Source: JBFIHF01 sp964411125 (lineage in GTDB: Bacteria; Myxococcota_A; Bradymonadia; Bradymonadales; Bradymonadaceae). Taken from it: 64,000 nucleotides of DNA. The position numbers were made by a program, and so were the translations under genes. Shown in pieces: positions 19,899 through 28,657 of this stretch; positions within the stretch are counted from its first letter, which is position 1; every line of letters begins with the position of its first letter. The stretch covers positions 77,689 through 141,688 of the forward strand of contig CAYPJU010000006.1 in NCBI GenBank assembly GCA_964411125.1, read 5' to 3'. A model generated the notes under the pieces. It was not told where the DNA came from. It was given only the letters and a program-made list of their open reading frames with translations, and did not search any database.

Positions 19899-19961
19899 CG
19901 ATTCTCCTTCCCGTGCCGTAACCCGGGACCTGGCGGTCACCCGCCTCCGTCACGCACAGAC

Positions 19962-20213
19962 TTACTGGAGCGCGCGCTCTTCCGCGGACTCTCGGACCTT
20001 CGGAAGAAAACTCTTCTTGAGATTGAGCAAGCGGCGAAACTTCGCCTTCTCGCGCGCCTGATCCTTGAACAGATCGGGAGTCTTCAACTCCCCGTCGATG
20101 AGCATGTCGTCGAAGTCGTAGAACTTCGTCTTCGTCTCACCGTCCTGGGCAAAAGCTACACTTGCAGACACCATCGCGATGACGAACACCGCCGATCCCA
20201 CGATTCGTCGCAT
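19962..20213 (-). CDS. Small secreted protein in the Glt-like locus
   Basis: An 83-residue exported protein: signal peptide MRRIVGSAVFVIAMVSASVAFAQ, then a short charged mature chain with the notable segment FYDFDDMLIDGELKTPDLF and a basic helix (AREKAKFRRLLNLKKSF). The ATG at 20213 has GGAG upstream. It sits between the TPR lipoprotein and the GltJ-like gene, the position occupied by small proteins such as GltF in Myxococcus; no sequence-level claim of homology is made. A periplasmic adaptor role is a guess. Confidence 0.65.
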   Translation of the reverse strand: MRRIVGSAVFVIAMVSASVAFAQDGETKTKFYDFDDMLIDGELKTPDLFKDQAREKAKFRRLLNLKKSFLPKVRESAEERALQ

Positions 20214-20306
20214 TGAACTACTCCGTATCCGTTTTCATGGATTGCCGTCGAGGCCCATCCAACATAACAGAGCGCCGCGAAACACGTCAACGCGGTCGCC
20301 CCGGGC

Positions 20307-21494
20307 TCACTCTTCCCCGCCCTCTTCCGTCTCTTCGGTCGCAGCCGGCTCTTCGGGCGTTTTCTGTTCCTTCGGGGCCGATTGGCTGTTCAGGAACTGA
20401 ATCATCGCGTTGTACTGCGTCTTCTTCTCTTCGTCGTCGGTCAGCGTCAGCAGCGTCTGGTAGTAGCCCACCGCCTTCTTCGGCTGCTTGAGGAAGCTCT
20501 CGTTGAGCTTCGCCAGACGCTCGTAACTCGACACGTGCTTCTTGTCGCAGTTGTCGACGTAGTACTGGTAACCCTCCGCGGATTTCTCGTGCTCGCCCTG
20601 GGCGTAGAGCGCAGCCGCGTGCCCCAGGCGCGCGACACAGTGGCTCGGCGCGATGCGAACGGCCTCGGCGAACTGCTCCGAGGCGCGCGCGTAGTCGAGA
20701 TACTCGAGAAGGATCGCGCCCAGATTCAGGCGACTCTCCAGATAATTCGGGTTGTGCTCGATCGCCGTCGCGAACTCGTCCACCGCGAGGGGGACGTTCT
20801 CTTCGGCCATGTGCACGAGGCCGAGATTGTTGTGCAGATCGGCGTTCTTCTCGTCGACCTTGATCGCACGCTTGTACACGTACTTCGCCAGCGAGAGGTT
20901 CCCTTCCTTCTGGTACACCTGCCCCAGAGTCGTCAGGGCCGCGACGTTCTCCGAGTCCTCACGGAGGATCTCCTGAAGGTACTTGCGCGCCGCGTCGTTG
21001 TCATTCTTGCGGAACGCCAGCACGGCGAGGTTGTTCTTCGCCGTCAGATTGTTCGGCTCGCGCGCCACCACCTCGGCAAACAGCGACTGGGCGGCGTCGA
21101 AGTTCTCAGCCTCCGCCTGGGCCCGCCCCAGCGCCACGGTGTACTCGAGGACGTCGGGGTCCTGCGTCTTCGCCTGCTGCAAGTGGTCCAGCGCCTTGGT
21201 CGTCTCGCCGAGGTTGAGCAGCAGCAGACCCAGGTTGTAGTGCGCCTCGGCGAAGCTCGGCTCCACCGAAACAGCCTTCTCGAGCGCCGCGATCGCTTTG
21301 GCGTTGTCCGGCTTCTCTTTGTTGAGCTCGTCGATCGCCAACTGGAACTGAGCGACCGCCTCCTGCTGCATTCCGAGCTCGGCCGCAGTGGCGCTCACCG
21401 CCTCCGCCTTCGCCTTCTCTTCCTTCTTCGCCTTGTTCGAGCAGGCCGAGACCATCAGAGATCCGGCGAGCAACATCGTCATCATTCGTTTCAT
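20307..21494 (-). CDS. TPR outer-membrane lipoprotein, GltE (AglT)-like
   Basis: A 395-residue lipoprotein. MKRMMTMLLAGSLMVSAC gives a lipobox VSAC with Cys18; the mature start is Lys-rich. About eight TPR units follow, with clear ones at AEAHYNLGLLLLNLGETTKALDHL, NLTAKNNLAVLAFRKNDNDAARKYL, NVAALTTLGQVYQKEGNLSLAKYVY, ADLHNNLGLVHMAEENVPLAVDEF and LESRLNLGAILLEYLDYARASEQF, then an acidic tail. Size, lipid anchor and repeats match AglT/GltE, which bridges periplasm and outer membrane in the gliding complex. It starts 3 bp after the stop of the large TPR gene, so the two are one transcription unit. Confidence 0.75.
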   Translation of the reverse strand: MKRMMTMLLAGSLMVSACSNKAKKEEKAKAEAVSATAAELGMQQEAVAQFQLAIDELNKEKPDNAKAIAALEKAVSVEPSFAEAHYNLGLLLLNLGETTKALDHLQQAKTQDPDVLEYTVALGRAQAEAENFDAAQSLFAEVVAREPNNLTAKNNLAVLAFRKNDNDAARKYLQEILREDSENVAALTTLGQVYQKEGNLSLAKYVYKRAIKVDEKNADLHNNLGLVHMAEENVPLAVDEFATAIEHNPNYLESRLNLGAILLEYLDYARASEQFAEAVRIAPSHCVARLGHAAALYAQGEHEKSAEGYQYYVDNCDKKHVSSYERLAKLNESFLKQPKKAVGYYQTLLTLTDDEEKKTQYNAMIQFLNSQSAPKEQKTPEEPAATEETEEGGEE

Positions 21495-21497
21495 CTC

Positions 21498-24400
21498 TTA
21501 CCTCGCCGCCTGTCCGCCGTTTGGCTGCGCTGCCTCTTTGGAGGGCGCGGCCGGCTTCTCGTTCTTCTTGCGCGCTTTCACGCGCTCTCGAACCACGTCC
21601 AGGCTCAGCACCGGATCGGGCTGGCTGAAGTTCGTCCGCTCGTGCTCGACGTTCACGCCGTCCTGGCCGGTGATCGGGTACGCCTCGCTCTCCAGCTTGG
21701 AGATCGCGGTCGCCGACTTCGCCGACCACTCGTTGTACGCCTGATACTGCAGGGCCAACGCGAGCGCAGTCTGGAACGCTTTGAGCGCCTTCTCCTGAAG
21801 CGGGAAAGCCTGCTCGTCCATGTAACCGCGGTACTCGAACTCCTGGTCTTCGGTCAGCCCCTCCGGCATCGGAAGGTCGTACAGTTGGTCCGAGAACTCC
21901 TTGTACATCTGGCCGACCCGGTAGGCGCTCGCGGCGACCCAGCGTGGGCTCTCCATCGAGATCACCTCGGTGTACATCTTCTCAGCTTCCTGCTCGAGTT
22001 CACCCTTCTGCAATAGCCGCTTCTTCAGCGTGTTGATCGGGAACTCGAGCTTGACGCCCTTGAACTTCTCGAAGACCCGCTCGGCCTGAAGGAAGCGCGC
22101 CTGCGCCGGGTAGTACTTCGTCTTCTTCTTGTCCTCTTCGCCCAGCTTGTTCCACTGGTCGACCACCTTCGTGAAGAGTACGTCGGAGTTCTTCTCCCAG
22201 TTCTTCTCCTTCATCTGCGTGACGAGGAGCGCCTTCTCGAGGTTGATCTCGACCTGCTCGGCCGGCTTGACGTCCTTTCGAGCGAGAAACGCATCGAAGC
22301 GCTTCATCGCGTCCTTGTGGTCCTTCTTGTCCTTGGCCAGATAAGCCAGGTGCAGGTTGAGGTCACGAACGTTCTCGCGCTCGGGGTACAGCTCCATGTA
22401 CGACTCGTAGGTCTTGATCGCCTTGTCGTACTCCTGCATCGCCTCGCGGATCACCGCAGCGTTGTAGACGGCATCCGCCGCCTTCTCGTGATCTTTGTAC
22501 TCGACCTCTTCGCCCTTGGCGTTCGTGTACTTCTCCTCGGAGCCGAGACGCTCGAAGTACGTCGCCGCACGGTCGAAGTCCGCGCGCGACTCGAAGACGG
22601 CGCCCATCACGAAGATCGCCTCGGGTGCGTACTGGCTCTTCGGGTACTTCGTGACGACGCGTTCGTAGAGGTCGACCGCCTTGTTGATCTCGTCGGCTGC
22701 CTCACGGGCCGCCGCGGCGTTGAAGACCGCACCCGGAGCGTAGTCCGACTCGGGGAACTCGTCGGCGAGCGAGATCCACCGCTCCACCGCCGCGTCCGTG
22801 TTCTTCTCTTCCTTCAGGTCGATCGCCGACTCGTTGATCGCGTAGACGATCGCGGCTTCGAGCTTCGGTTTCGGCGTGACGTCGAAGATCTTGTTCTCGA
22901 GGAGGTGCCGACCCCATTTCTCGACCTCCGACCAGCGCTGCAGTCGGTAGTTCGATTCGAGCAGAGAGTTACCCGCGAACGACGCGTAGCGATGCTTCGG
23001 GGCGTTCTCGATGATCGACTCGTAGCGAGGGACCGCTTTGTCGTACTGGCCGTGGGACTTGTAGACCTCGGCGGCGACGAAGTCGACCGTCGGGGTGACC
23101 TGCTCTTTCGGATACATTTCCGAATACTGGTCGGACGCCTTCACGAACCCCTCCTCGTATTTGAGGAGCTCGGTCCGCGGGATCGGCTTGGTCTCGATCG
23201 ACTCGGGCTGCTGATTGGTCGCCTGTTTGGCGCGCTGCGACTCGTCGTACTTCGCCATCTCGACCAGGATCGAGTCCTGGTGATGCTTCTTCACGAGCTC
23301 GTTGTACGCGTTGACGACCGCGTACGCGGAGTCTTTGACGATCGCGTCGACGTCTTCCTTCTTCGCCTCTTTGGGGACCTTCCCCGCTTTGTAGAGGTCG
23401 ACGACCTTCTGGTACTGCGTCGCGGCCTTCTCGTACTCGTTGAGGTCGAGCAGCAGGATCTCGCCGAGGAAGAAGTTCATGTCGAACGCGGCCACCGTGT
23501 TCGGGAACCGCTTGATGTACTCCTCGTAGTAGTGAGCCGCCTTGCGGTAGTCGTCCTTGTTGTCCTGCTTCTGCGCACGTCGGTGGTAGAAGTTGGAGAG
23601 GAACGCCAGCGAGGCGTCGGTCAACAACATCGCGTTGTTGATCGCCCGCTCGTCGCCCTTGTTCTTGGTGTACCAGGTGCCGCCCTCGTCGAAGTAGGCC
23701 ACGAAGCGAGTCATCGACTTCTCGAGCTCGTCGAACTTCGACTCTTCCCGCTTTCGAGCGACGATGATCGATTCGGCCCACTGCGGGACCTTCGGATCGT
23801 TCGGCTTCTCGGTGATGAACCACTGGAAGATGTCGACGGCGAGGTCGTCCTTACCCTGCGCTTCGTAGAGCCCGGCGAGCTGACCGATCTTCTTGTACAT
23901 GAACTCGGCGTCGCGCTTCTTCTTCAGATACTCGCGCGCCTCGATCCAGCCTCCGTCGATCTCGGCGTACGCGACGATCAGGTCGTTGATCGCCTGATTC
24001 TGGAAGCCGAGTTTCTCTTCGGAACGCTCCACGACCGCTTTGAAGGTCTTGACCGATTTTCGGTACTCCTGCTGGTTGTAGTAGACCCAGCCGAGCTTGT
24101 AGAGCGAGTAGTCCCACAGCGGGTAGCTCTTGTACTTGAGCACCTTCGCGTAGTTGTCCTTCGCGGCCCCGAGCAGCTCCTTCTTGAAGAAGTACTCGCC
24201 GAGGGCGAGGTGGGTGTCGGGGATGTACTTGGAGTTCGGGTAGTTCGCGACGAGCTTCTGCAGATACGTCACCGCCGCGGCGCCCTCGCCTGCTTCGATC
24301 AGTCCCTTGCCGAGCCGATAGAAGACCTCGTCGAGGCGCTCGTAGCCCGGGTGCTGGCCCGCGATGTCCTTGTAGAGTTCCTGTGCTTCGCCGTAGTCGG

Positions 24401-24902
24401 CGACGGGCTCCTGGCAGGAACCTTCGTCGACCGTCCCCTTCATCGAGGCGTCGAGGCACTGGTTGAACTTGGCGCGCTCCCGCAGGTACTCCCAGTTACG
24501 AAGCTCCCACAGCAGCTCCGCCTTCTGGAACATCAGGTCGGGCATCTGGTCGCTGCCGGGGTCGTCGGCGATCAGCTTGTCGAGCTTCGCGATGATCTCG
24601 CGGTTCTTCGACTCGAGCTGACGCTTGAGCCGATCGATCTCCTCGGGGCTGCGCTCCTCCGCCTCGACGTCCGCAGCCGTGACGGACGGACCGTCGGGCT
24701 GTGCCGCGTCGGCGCTCCCTTTCTTCTTGTCCAAGCGCTTCGAGCGCTCTTCGGAGCGCTCGAGGGCTTCTTCCTGTGCTTTCTTATCGACACTCTTCTT
24801 GACCTTCACCTTCGACACGTCCTGCGCGAAGGCTGGCTGGACGGATCCAGCCGAGATCAAGAGGGAGGCCGCGAGAATCGCGACGTTGATGCGTTTCTTC
24901 AT
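21498..24902 (-). CDS. Large periplasmic TPR protein, GltD (AgmU)-like
   Basis: An 1134-residue exported protein: signal peptide ending near QPAFAQ, a Lys/Glu-rich segment, a short coiled coil (PEEIDRLKRQLESKNREIIAKLDKL), then a superhelix of many TPR/Sel-like repeats through the whole chain (for example GYERLDEVFYRLGKGLIEAGE, SKYIPDTHLALGEYFFKKELL, YDKAVPRYESIIENAPKHRY, ENVRDLNLHLAYLAKDKKDH). Size, export and repeat type fit AgmU/GltD, a periplasmic scaffold of the gliding machine. Its ATG (24902) overlaps the stop of the preceding TPR gene (ATGA), and 3 bp separate its stop from the GltE-like gene. A large antisense open frame over it is a GC-content artefact. Confidence 0.8.
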   Translation of the reverse strand: MKKRINVAILAASLLISAGSVQPAFAQDVSKVKVKKSVDKKAQEEALERSEERSKRLDKKKGSADAAQPDGPSVTAADVEAEERSPEEIDRLKRQLESKNREIIAKLDKLIADDPGSDQMPDLMFQKAELLWELRNWEYLRERAKFNQCLDASMKGTVDEGSCQEPVADYGEAQELYKDIAGQHPGYERLDEVFYRLGKGLIEAGEGAAAVTYLQKLVANYPNSKYIPDTHLALGEYFFKKELLGAAKDNYAKVLKYKSYPLWDYSLYKLGWVYYNQQEYRKSVKTFKAVVERSEEKLGFQNQAINDLIVAYAEIDGGWIEAREYLKKKRDAEFMYKKIGQLAGLYEAQGKDDLAVDIFQWFITEKPNDPKVPQWAESIIVARKREESKFDELEKSMTRFVAYFDEGGTWYTKNKGDERAINNAMLLTDASLAFLSNFYHRRAQKQDNKDDYRKAAHYYEEYIKRFPNTVAAFDMNFFLGEILLLDLNEYEKAATQYQKVVDLYKAGKVPKEAKKEDVDAIVKDSAYAVVNAYNELVKKHHQDSILVEMAKYDESQRAKQATNQQPESIETKPIPRTELLKYEEGFVKASDQYSEMYPKEQVTPTVDFVAAEVYKSHGQYDKAVPRYESIIENAPKHRYASFAGNSLLESNYRLQRWSEVEKWGRHLLENKIFDVTPKPKLEAAIVYAINESAIDLKEEKNTDAAVERWISLADEFPESDYAPGAVFNAAAAREAADEINKAVDLYERVVTKYPKSQYAPEAIFVMGAVFESRADFDRAATYFERLGSEEKYTNAKGEEVEYKDHEKAADAVYNAAVIREAMQEYDKAIKTYESYMELYPERENVRDLNLHLAYLAKDKKDHKDAMKRFDAFLARKDVKPAEQVEINLEKALLVTQMKEKNWEKNSDVLFTKVVDQWNKLGEEDKKKTKYYPAQARFLQAERVFEKFKGVKLEFPINTLKKRLLQKGELEQEAEKMYTEVISMESPRWVAASAYRVGQMYKEFSDQLYDLPMPEGLTEDQEFEYRGYMDEQAFPLQEKALKAFQTALALALQYQAYNEWSAKSATAISKLESEAYPITGQDGVNVEHERTNFSQPDPVLSLDVVRERVKARKKNEKPAAPSKEAAQPNGGQAAR

Positions 24903-26839
24903 TGTTCGACACACTCCGTGCGGAGGCTGCTGCGGTAGTTGGGCACTTCGTCGACCCAGTACTCACCCTCGAATTCCCAGCGCTGCCAGTCGTCCGCGAC
25001 GAGGACGAACGTCGTCCCCGCATCGGCCGAAGGCGGCTCCCAGTTCGGGTTCCGCAACCGTTGTTCCAGCTGCTGTTTCTCTTCACTGTCGATGTCGATC
25101 GACAGACGCGTGGATTTCAATTCCCAGTCTTGAAGCTCTTTGTCGATCGACTTGAGCTTCTGGTTCACGAGAATCCCACCCTCGACGACTTTGGTGCTGA
25201 GCTGATCGTTCACCCGATCCAGGACCGACTGGCCGAATTCGCCCAGCGCACCGATGTTCTGCTGAAGAGCGTCGCGCTCCGCGCGAAGGTTCTTCACCAC
25301 GTTGTAGATGTTGTAGAATTCCAGATCGTCGAGGACGGCGTTGCCGAACAGCGCCGGGAGCCCCTGATCGGTCTCCTTGTCGCCGCGGAAAGCCGTCATC
25401 GCGTTCCAGTAGTCCGCCGGCTCCTTCGTCTCCTCGAGGAACTTCTGCAGGCGCGGGCGCTTGTCGAGGTAGCGTTCCTGGAACTCCGCCATCGCGACCT
25501 GTGCCTTGTCGAACTTGCAAAGGTTCACGTAGACGGTCGCTTCCAGGACGTAGAGGTCGGGGAAGTACCACTTTTGGAAGTACGGGCTGTGCAGCGTATG
25601 GAAGATCCCCAGCGCGCGCTGGTGGTCGTTCTTCACGAAGTACGTCCACGCCTGCTCGAACGTCGCCTCGGCGTTACGGCCCGAGTCGCGCGGGATCTTC
25701 TGGTAGTAGTAGAGCGCCACGTCGTAGAGCCCGACCTCGTACCAGGTACGCGCGAGCGCCAGATACCCCAGCTGCAAGATCTCCGCGTTACCGCCCGGCT
25801 CCGCCTCGCCCGCGATGATCGCGTTCTGGAAGTTCTTGAGCGCGCCCGCCGTGTCGTTGACCTCCGGATCGAGCCGCGCGACGCCCATCACGTAGAGCGC
25901 TTCGGGGTAGTCCGCCGCCCCCTTCGAGACTTGCTGCAGGTACTGAATGGCGAGGTCCGACTTCTTGTAGTCGAAGAAGAACTTGCCCATGTAGTAGTTG
26001 AAACGGTCCTGGAACTCCTTGTTCAGGTCCGTCACCACCACCTTGGTGAGCTCTTCGAGCACCGGGGGACGGTAGCCGATCTCACGCGTCAGGACTTCGA
26101 GCATCTCGAAGGCCTCTTTGAAGTGCGGTCGGTCGGCGCCGGCGAGGAGCACCTCGAGCAGCGGCGTCGACGCACCGGAGAGAATGCCCTCCTGGTAGAG
26201 CGCCTTGGCGAGGCCGAACTTCGCCTCGTACCAGTCTTCGCTCCCTTCCTGCGGCTGCAACTCGATGAACTCCAGGTACTTGCGGGCCGCCTCCATGTTG
26301 TTCCCGCCGTCGACGAGCTGGGCATACTCGGGAAGCTTTCGCGACAGGCCCTTGAGCTTGCCGGAGCGGAACTCTTCCTGCTTCTGCTGCTGGTTGAGTT
26401 CCTTGGCCTTTTCGATGATCTCCTGCTCGCGAGCCTTCTCTGCGGCCTCGCGCTCTTTCTTCTCCTCCTCGGTTTCACCCGAAGCAGGCGCCGGAGCGGG
26501 CTCCGGTGTTCCGTCGGAAGGAGGTGCAGGGGCACCGCCCGTCGTCCCTTTGGGCGCGGCAGCGGCCCCTTTGACGTGGCCGGTCGACTTGAGGTGAGCG
26601 ATGACGTCGTCGCTCACGCCCTGAAGTCGAAGCTCGCCGAGCTCTTCTTTCGACAGCATCAGTTCGCCTTCCTTCGAGCTGTCGATGGCGGCGATGATCG
26701 CGTTGTCGTCGAGACCGAGCTTCGCCATCTGGACGAGCTGGTCCTTGTCGATGGCGAACGCTTCGAGCGCGGGCACACAGACGAACGACGCGACCATGAG
26801 GCCGGTCATCATCCGCTTTCCAAATTGTCGAAATGCCAT
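24899..26839 (-). CDS. Periplasmic TPR protein, GltC-like
   Basis: A 646-residue exported protein. The signal peptide (MMTGLMVASFVCVPALEAFA) is followed by a compact helical segment (KDQLVQMAKLGLDDNAIIAAIDSS...LRLQGVSDDVIAHLKSTG) that looks like two short repeated helix pairs, a Pro/Ala/Gly linker, a Glu/Lys/Gln-rich coiled coil (about residues 130-165), and TPR repeats over the rest, ending in a second helical coil. In Myxococcus, GltC is a periplasmic TPR protein that connects to the GltA and GltB barrels; here the gene lies directly after two such barrels. The ATG at 26839 has AAGGA upstream. Coupled to the next gene by ATGA. Confidence 0.75.
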   Translation of the reverse strand: MAFRQFGKRMMTGLMVASFVCVPALEAFAIDKDQLVQMAKLGLDDNAIIAAIDSSKEGELMLSKEELGELRLQGVSDDVIAHLKSTGHVKGAAAAPKGTTGGAPAPPSDGTPEPAPAPASGETEEEKKEREAAEKAREQEIIEKAKELNQQQKQEEFRSGKLKGLSRKLPEYAQLVDGGNNMEAARKYLEFIELQPQEGSEDWYEAKFGLAKALYQEGILSGASTPLLEVLLAGADRPHFKEAFEMLEVLTREIGYRPPVLEELTKVVVTDLNKEFQDRFNYYMGKFFFDYKKSDLAIQYLQQVSKGAADYPEALYVMGVARLDPEVNDTAGALKNFQNAIIAGEAEPGGNAEILQLGYLALARTWYEVGLYDVALYYYQKIPRDSGRNAEATFEQAWTYFVKNDHQRALGIFHTLHSPYFQKWYFPDLYVLEATVYVNLCKFDKAQVAMAEFQERYLDKRPRLQKFLEETKEPADYWNAMTAFRGDKETDQGLPALFGNAVLDDLEFYNIYNVVKNLRAERDALQQNIGALGEFGQSVLDRVNDQLSTKVVEGGILVNQKLKSIDKELQDWELKSTRLSIDIDSEEKQQLEQRLRNPNWEPPSADAGTTFVLVADDWQRWEFEGEYWVDEVPNYRSSLRTECVEQ

Positions 26840-26950
26840 TTTCAAATTTCCTTCCGCGTAACGACCGAGCATTCTAGCAAGTCGCCATCCCGTGTAAAAT
26901 CGGGCCCTCGGCGTCGCTTCCATGTTGGAAAGAACTCCCGTGTCGGGAGC

Positions 26951-27751
26951 TCAGAACAAAAACGTGACGCCCAGCAAAAATTCCGAGGGGACCTGTAGCC
27001 GCTTGAAATAGCTGGGATCGTCTGCTGCCGCCGTGTCGTCACCGATCTCGTAACCCTCGCGCGCCGAGGGCGTGTCCGCTCCCCGGTACACGTAACCCCG
27101 CCCGTCCAGGCGCAGCACCACGTGGTTGCTCAGGTAGAAATGGACACCGCCGCCGAACACAAGTTCCGGCTCGATCACCGTCGAGGCCGCCGTGCGTTCG
27201 TAATCGGGACGCAGCACACTCACCGCGCCGCCGCCCAGCGACAGATTCATGTCGAAATGCGACAGCTTGTTCTTGGTGAAAGCCCACTTCCCGTACAGCG
27301 GGCTCCAGACCAGCAACGCGTTCGCCCGCCAGAGGAACCGATCTTCGAGATCGGTGTCAGCGTCGAACCCACCCTCGAGCTGGGCTGCGAAGAAGTCGTG
27401 AATCTCGGTCGGGTTGGTGAGCGGTCCGGGGCTCGAAGCGCTGCCCATCCACTGCCCGCCGAGCTCCAGCCCGACGTGGTCCGTGAAGAAGTAGGTCAGT
27501 CGCCCCCCCACGGGGATGTACCACCAGAACGGCTCGCTCGAGAAAAGTCCGCCGTACAGACCGATGCCGAACCGTCCGTCACGCTTGTAGAGCTTGTTCT
27601 GCAGCGTCGGGAGGTCTCGATCCGTGGTCCAGTAGTTGTCGAGTTGATCGGCGAGCGGATCATTCTTGTCCTGCGCGGCCGCCGGGCTGCTCGTCGCGAG
27701 CAGCCCCACCGCCACCATCGCCATCCAGAAGATTTTCGAACGTTGGTGCAT
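26951..27751 (-). CDS. Outer-membrane beta-barrel, GltA/GltB-like (copy 2)
   Basis: A 266-residue outer-membrane protein: signal peptide (MAMVAVGLLATSSPAAAQ), a short N-terminal segment (LYKRDGRFGIGLYGGLFSSEPFWWYIPVG), about eight predicted amphipathic strands, and a terminal aromatic signature GVTFLF expected for BAM insertion. It aligns in layout with the neighbouring barrel: both have FGI-x-[VL]YGGL, PVG-x-RL-Y-F, GLEL-G and W-SP-YGK motifs, so they are paralogs of the small barrel family to which the gliding proteins GltA and GltB belong. It starts 11 bp after the other barrel gene and 111 bp before the GltC-like gene. Confidence 0.75.
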   Translation of the reverse strand: MHQRSKIFWMAMVAVGLLATSSPAAAQDKNDPLADQLDNYWTTDRDLPTLQNKLYKRDGRFGIGLYGGLFSSEPFWWYIPVGGRLTYFFTDHVGLELGGQWMGSASSPGPLTNPTEIHDFFAAQLEGGFDADTDLEDRFLWRANALLVWSPLYGKWAFTKNKLSHFDMNLSLGGGAVSVLRPDYERTAASTVIEPELVFGGGVHFYLSNHVVLRLDGRGYVYRGADTPSAREGYEIGDDTAAADDPSYFKRLQVPSEFLLGVTFLF

Positions 27752-27762
27752 TGGTCGCGATC

Positions 27763-28641
27763 CTAGAAGAAGTAGCCAAGGCCTACGGAAACTTCGGAGG
27801 GGTTGGCGACACCACCGATGCCGGCCACTTTCTCGAAGATGAACTGACGGAAGTCTGCTCGCAGCGTGAACGAGTCCCCGAGGAAGAACGCCATCCCGGC
27901 CCCGAGGGCGCCCTCGGGCTTGATCTCTCGCTCGGCGGGGGCGTTGAACTGCGTCTGCGTCTCTTTGACCACGACCCCCGCTCCCGCGAACAGGAAGATG
28001 TCGAAGTAGTTCAGCGCGTTGTCGTAGAACGACGTCTTCCCGTAGAAGGGGCTCCAGACGATCCCGAAGTTCGAGTGCGACACCTGGGTGTCACCGATCA
28101 GCACGCGCTGCGCCGAGACCCCCCCCGACTCCGTGATCAGGGGCTCGAGGTTCGTCCTCGCCTTGAACGCGTAAGAGCCCGCGAGCTCCAACCCGATGTT
28201 CTCGAGGATGAAGTAGTTGAGCCGGACCCCGACGGGGAAATACTGCTCGAAGATGTTGTTCGGGATCAGGCCACCGTAGACCGTGATCCCGAACCGTCGC
28301 TCCTTCAGAAACGCTCGGGGCTGGTAAGCGTAGATGTCACGCATCTTCGACCAATAGAGCGGGTCGTCGGGGTCGAGCGCCTCTTCGACGGGCTGTTCGG
28401 AAGCAGCCTTGGCGTCGGCTGCAGCTTGCTGCGCATCGGCCGCGACTTCGGATGCGGGCGCATCGGCTTCAGGCGGAGCATCTTCCACCGCATCGGCGAT
28501 CGCGTCGTCGACGGCGTCCTCACCCGTGTCGGCGGCCTGCTCGGCAGCCTCACCCGCCTCGTCGGCCGGCTCCTGTGCCCACGCCGTGCCCGCGAAAGTG
28601 GCGGCGGCAGCGACGATCCATACGGAAACTACTCTCTTCAT
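27763..28641 (-). CDS. Outer-membrane beta-barrel, GltA/GltB-like (copy 1)
   Basis: A 292-residue outer-membrane protein with a signal peptide (VSVWIVAAAATFAGTAWAQ), a ~65-residue acidic Ala/Asp/Glu-rich disordered extension not present in the other barrel, and a barrel domain sharing the motifs FGITVYGGL, FPVGVRLNYF, IGLELAGSY, WSPFYGK and the C-terminal GLGYFF. The acidic arm would face the periplasm at the N terminus and could dock the TPR proteins. It lies 16 bp downstream of the VWA lipoprotein and 11 bp upstream of the second barrel. Confidence 0.75.
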   Translation of the reverse strand: MKRVVSVWIVAAAATFAGTAWAQEPADEAGEAAEQAADTGEDAVDDAIADAVEDAPPEADAPASEVAADAQQAAADAKAASEQPVEEALDPDDPLYWSKMRDIYAYQPRAFLKERRFGITVYGGLIPNNIFEQYFPVGVRLNYFILENIGLELAGSYAFKARTNLEPLITESGGVSAQRVLIGDTQVSHSNFGIVWSPFYGKTSFYDNALNYFDIFLFAGAGVVVKETQTQFNAPAEREIKPEGALGAGMAFFLGDSFTLRADFRQFIFEKVAGIGGVANPSEVSVGLGYFF

Positions 28642-28657
28642 CGTCGTCTCCTCCGCC

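Noticed and set aside
22317..24938. Very long plus-strand open frame opposite the large TPR gene
   Set aside because: It mirrors the minus-strand codons of a clear signal-peptide TPR protein, is full of Arg/Leu/Val low-complexity sequence, and has no domain; similar long shadows occur opposite nrdJ, the GltC-like gene and the FAD/Fe-S oxidase.
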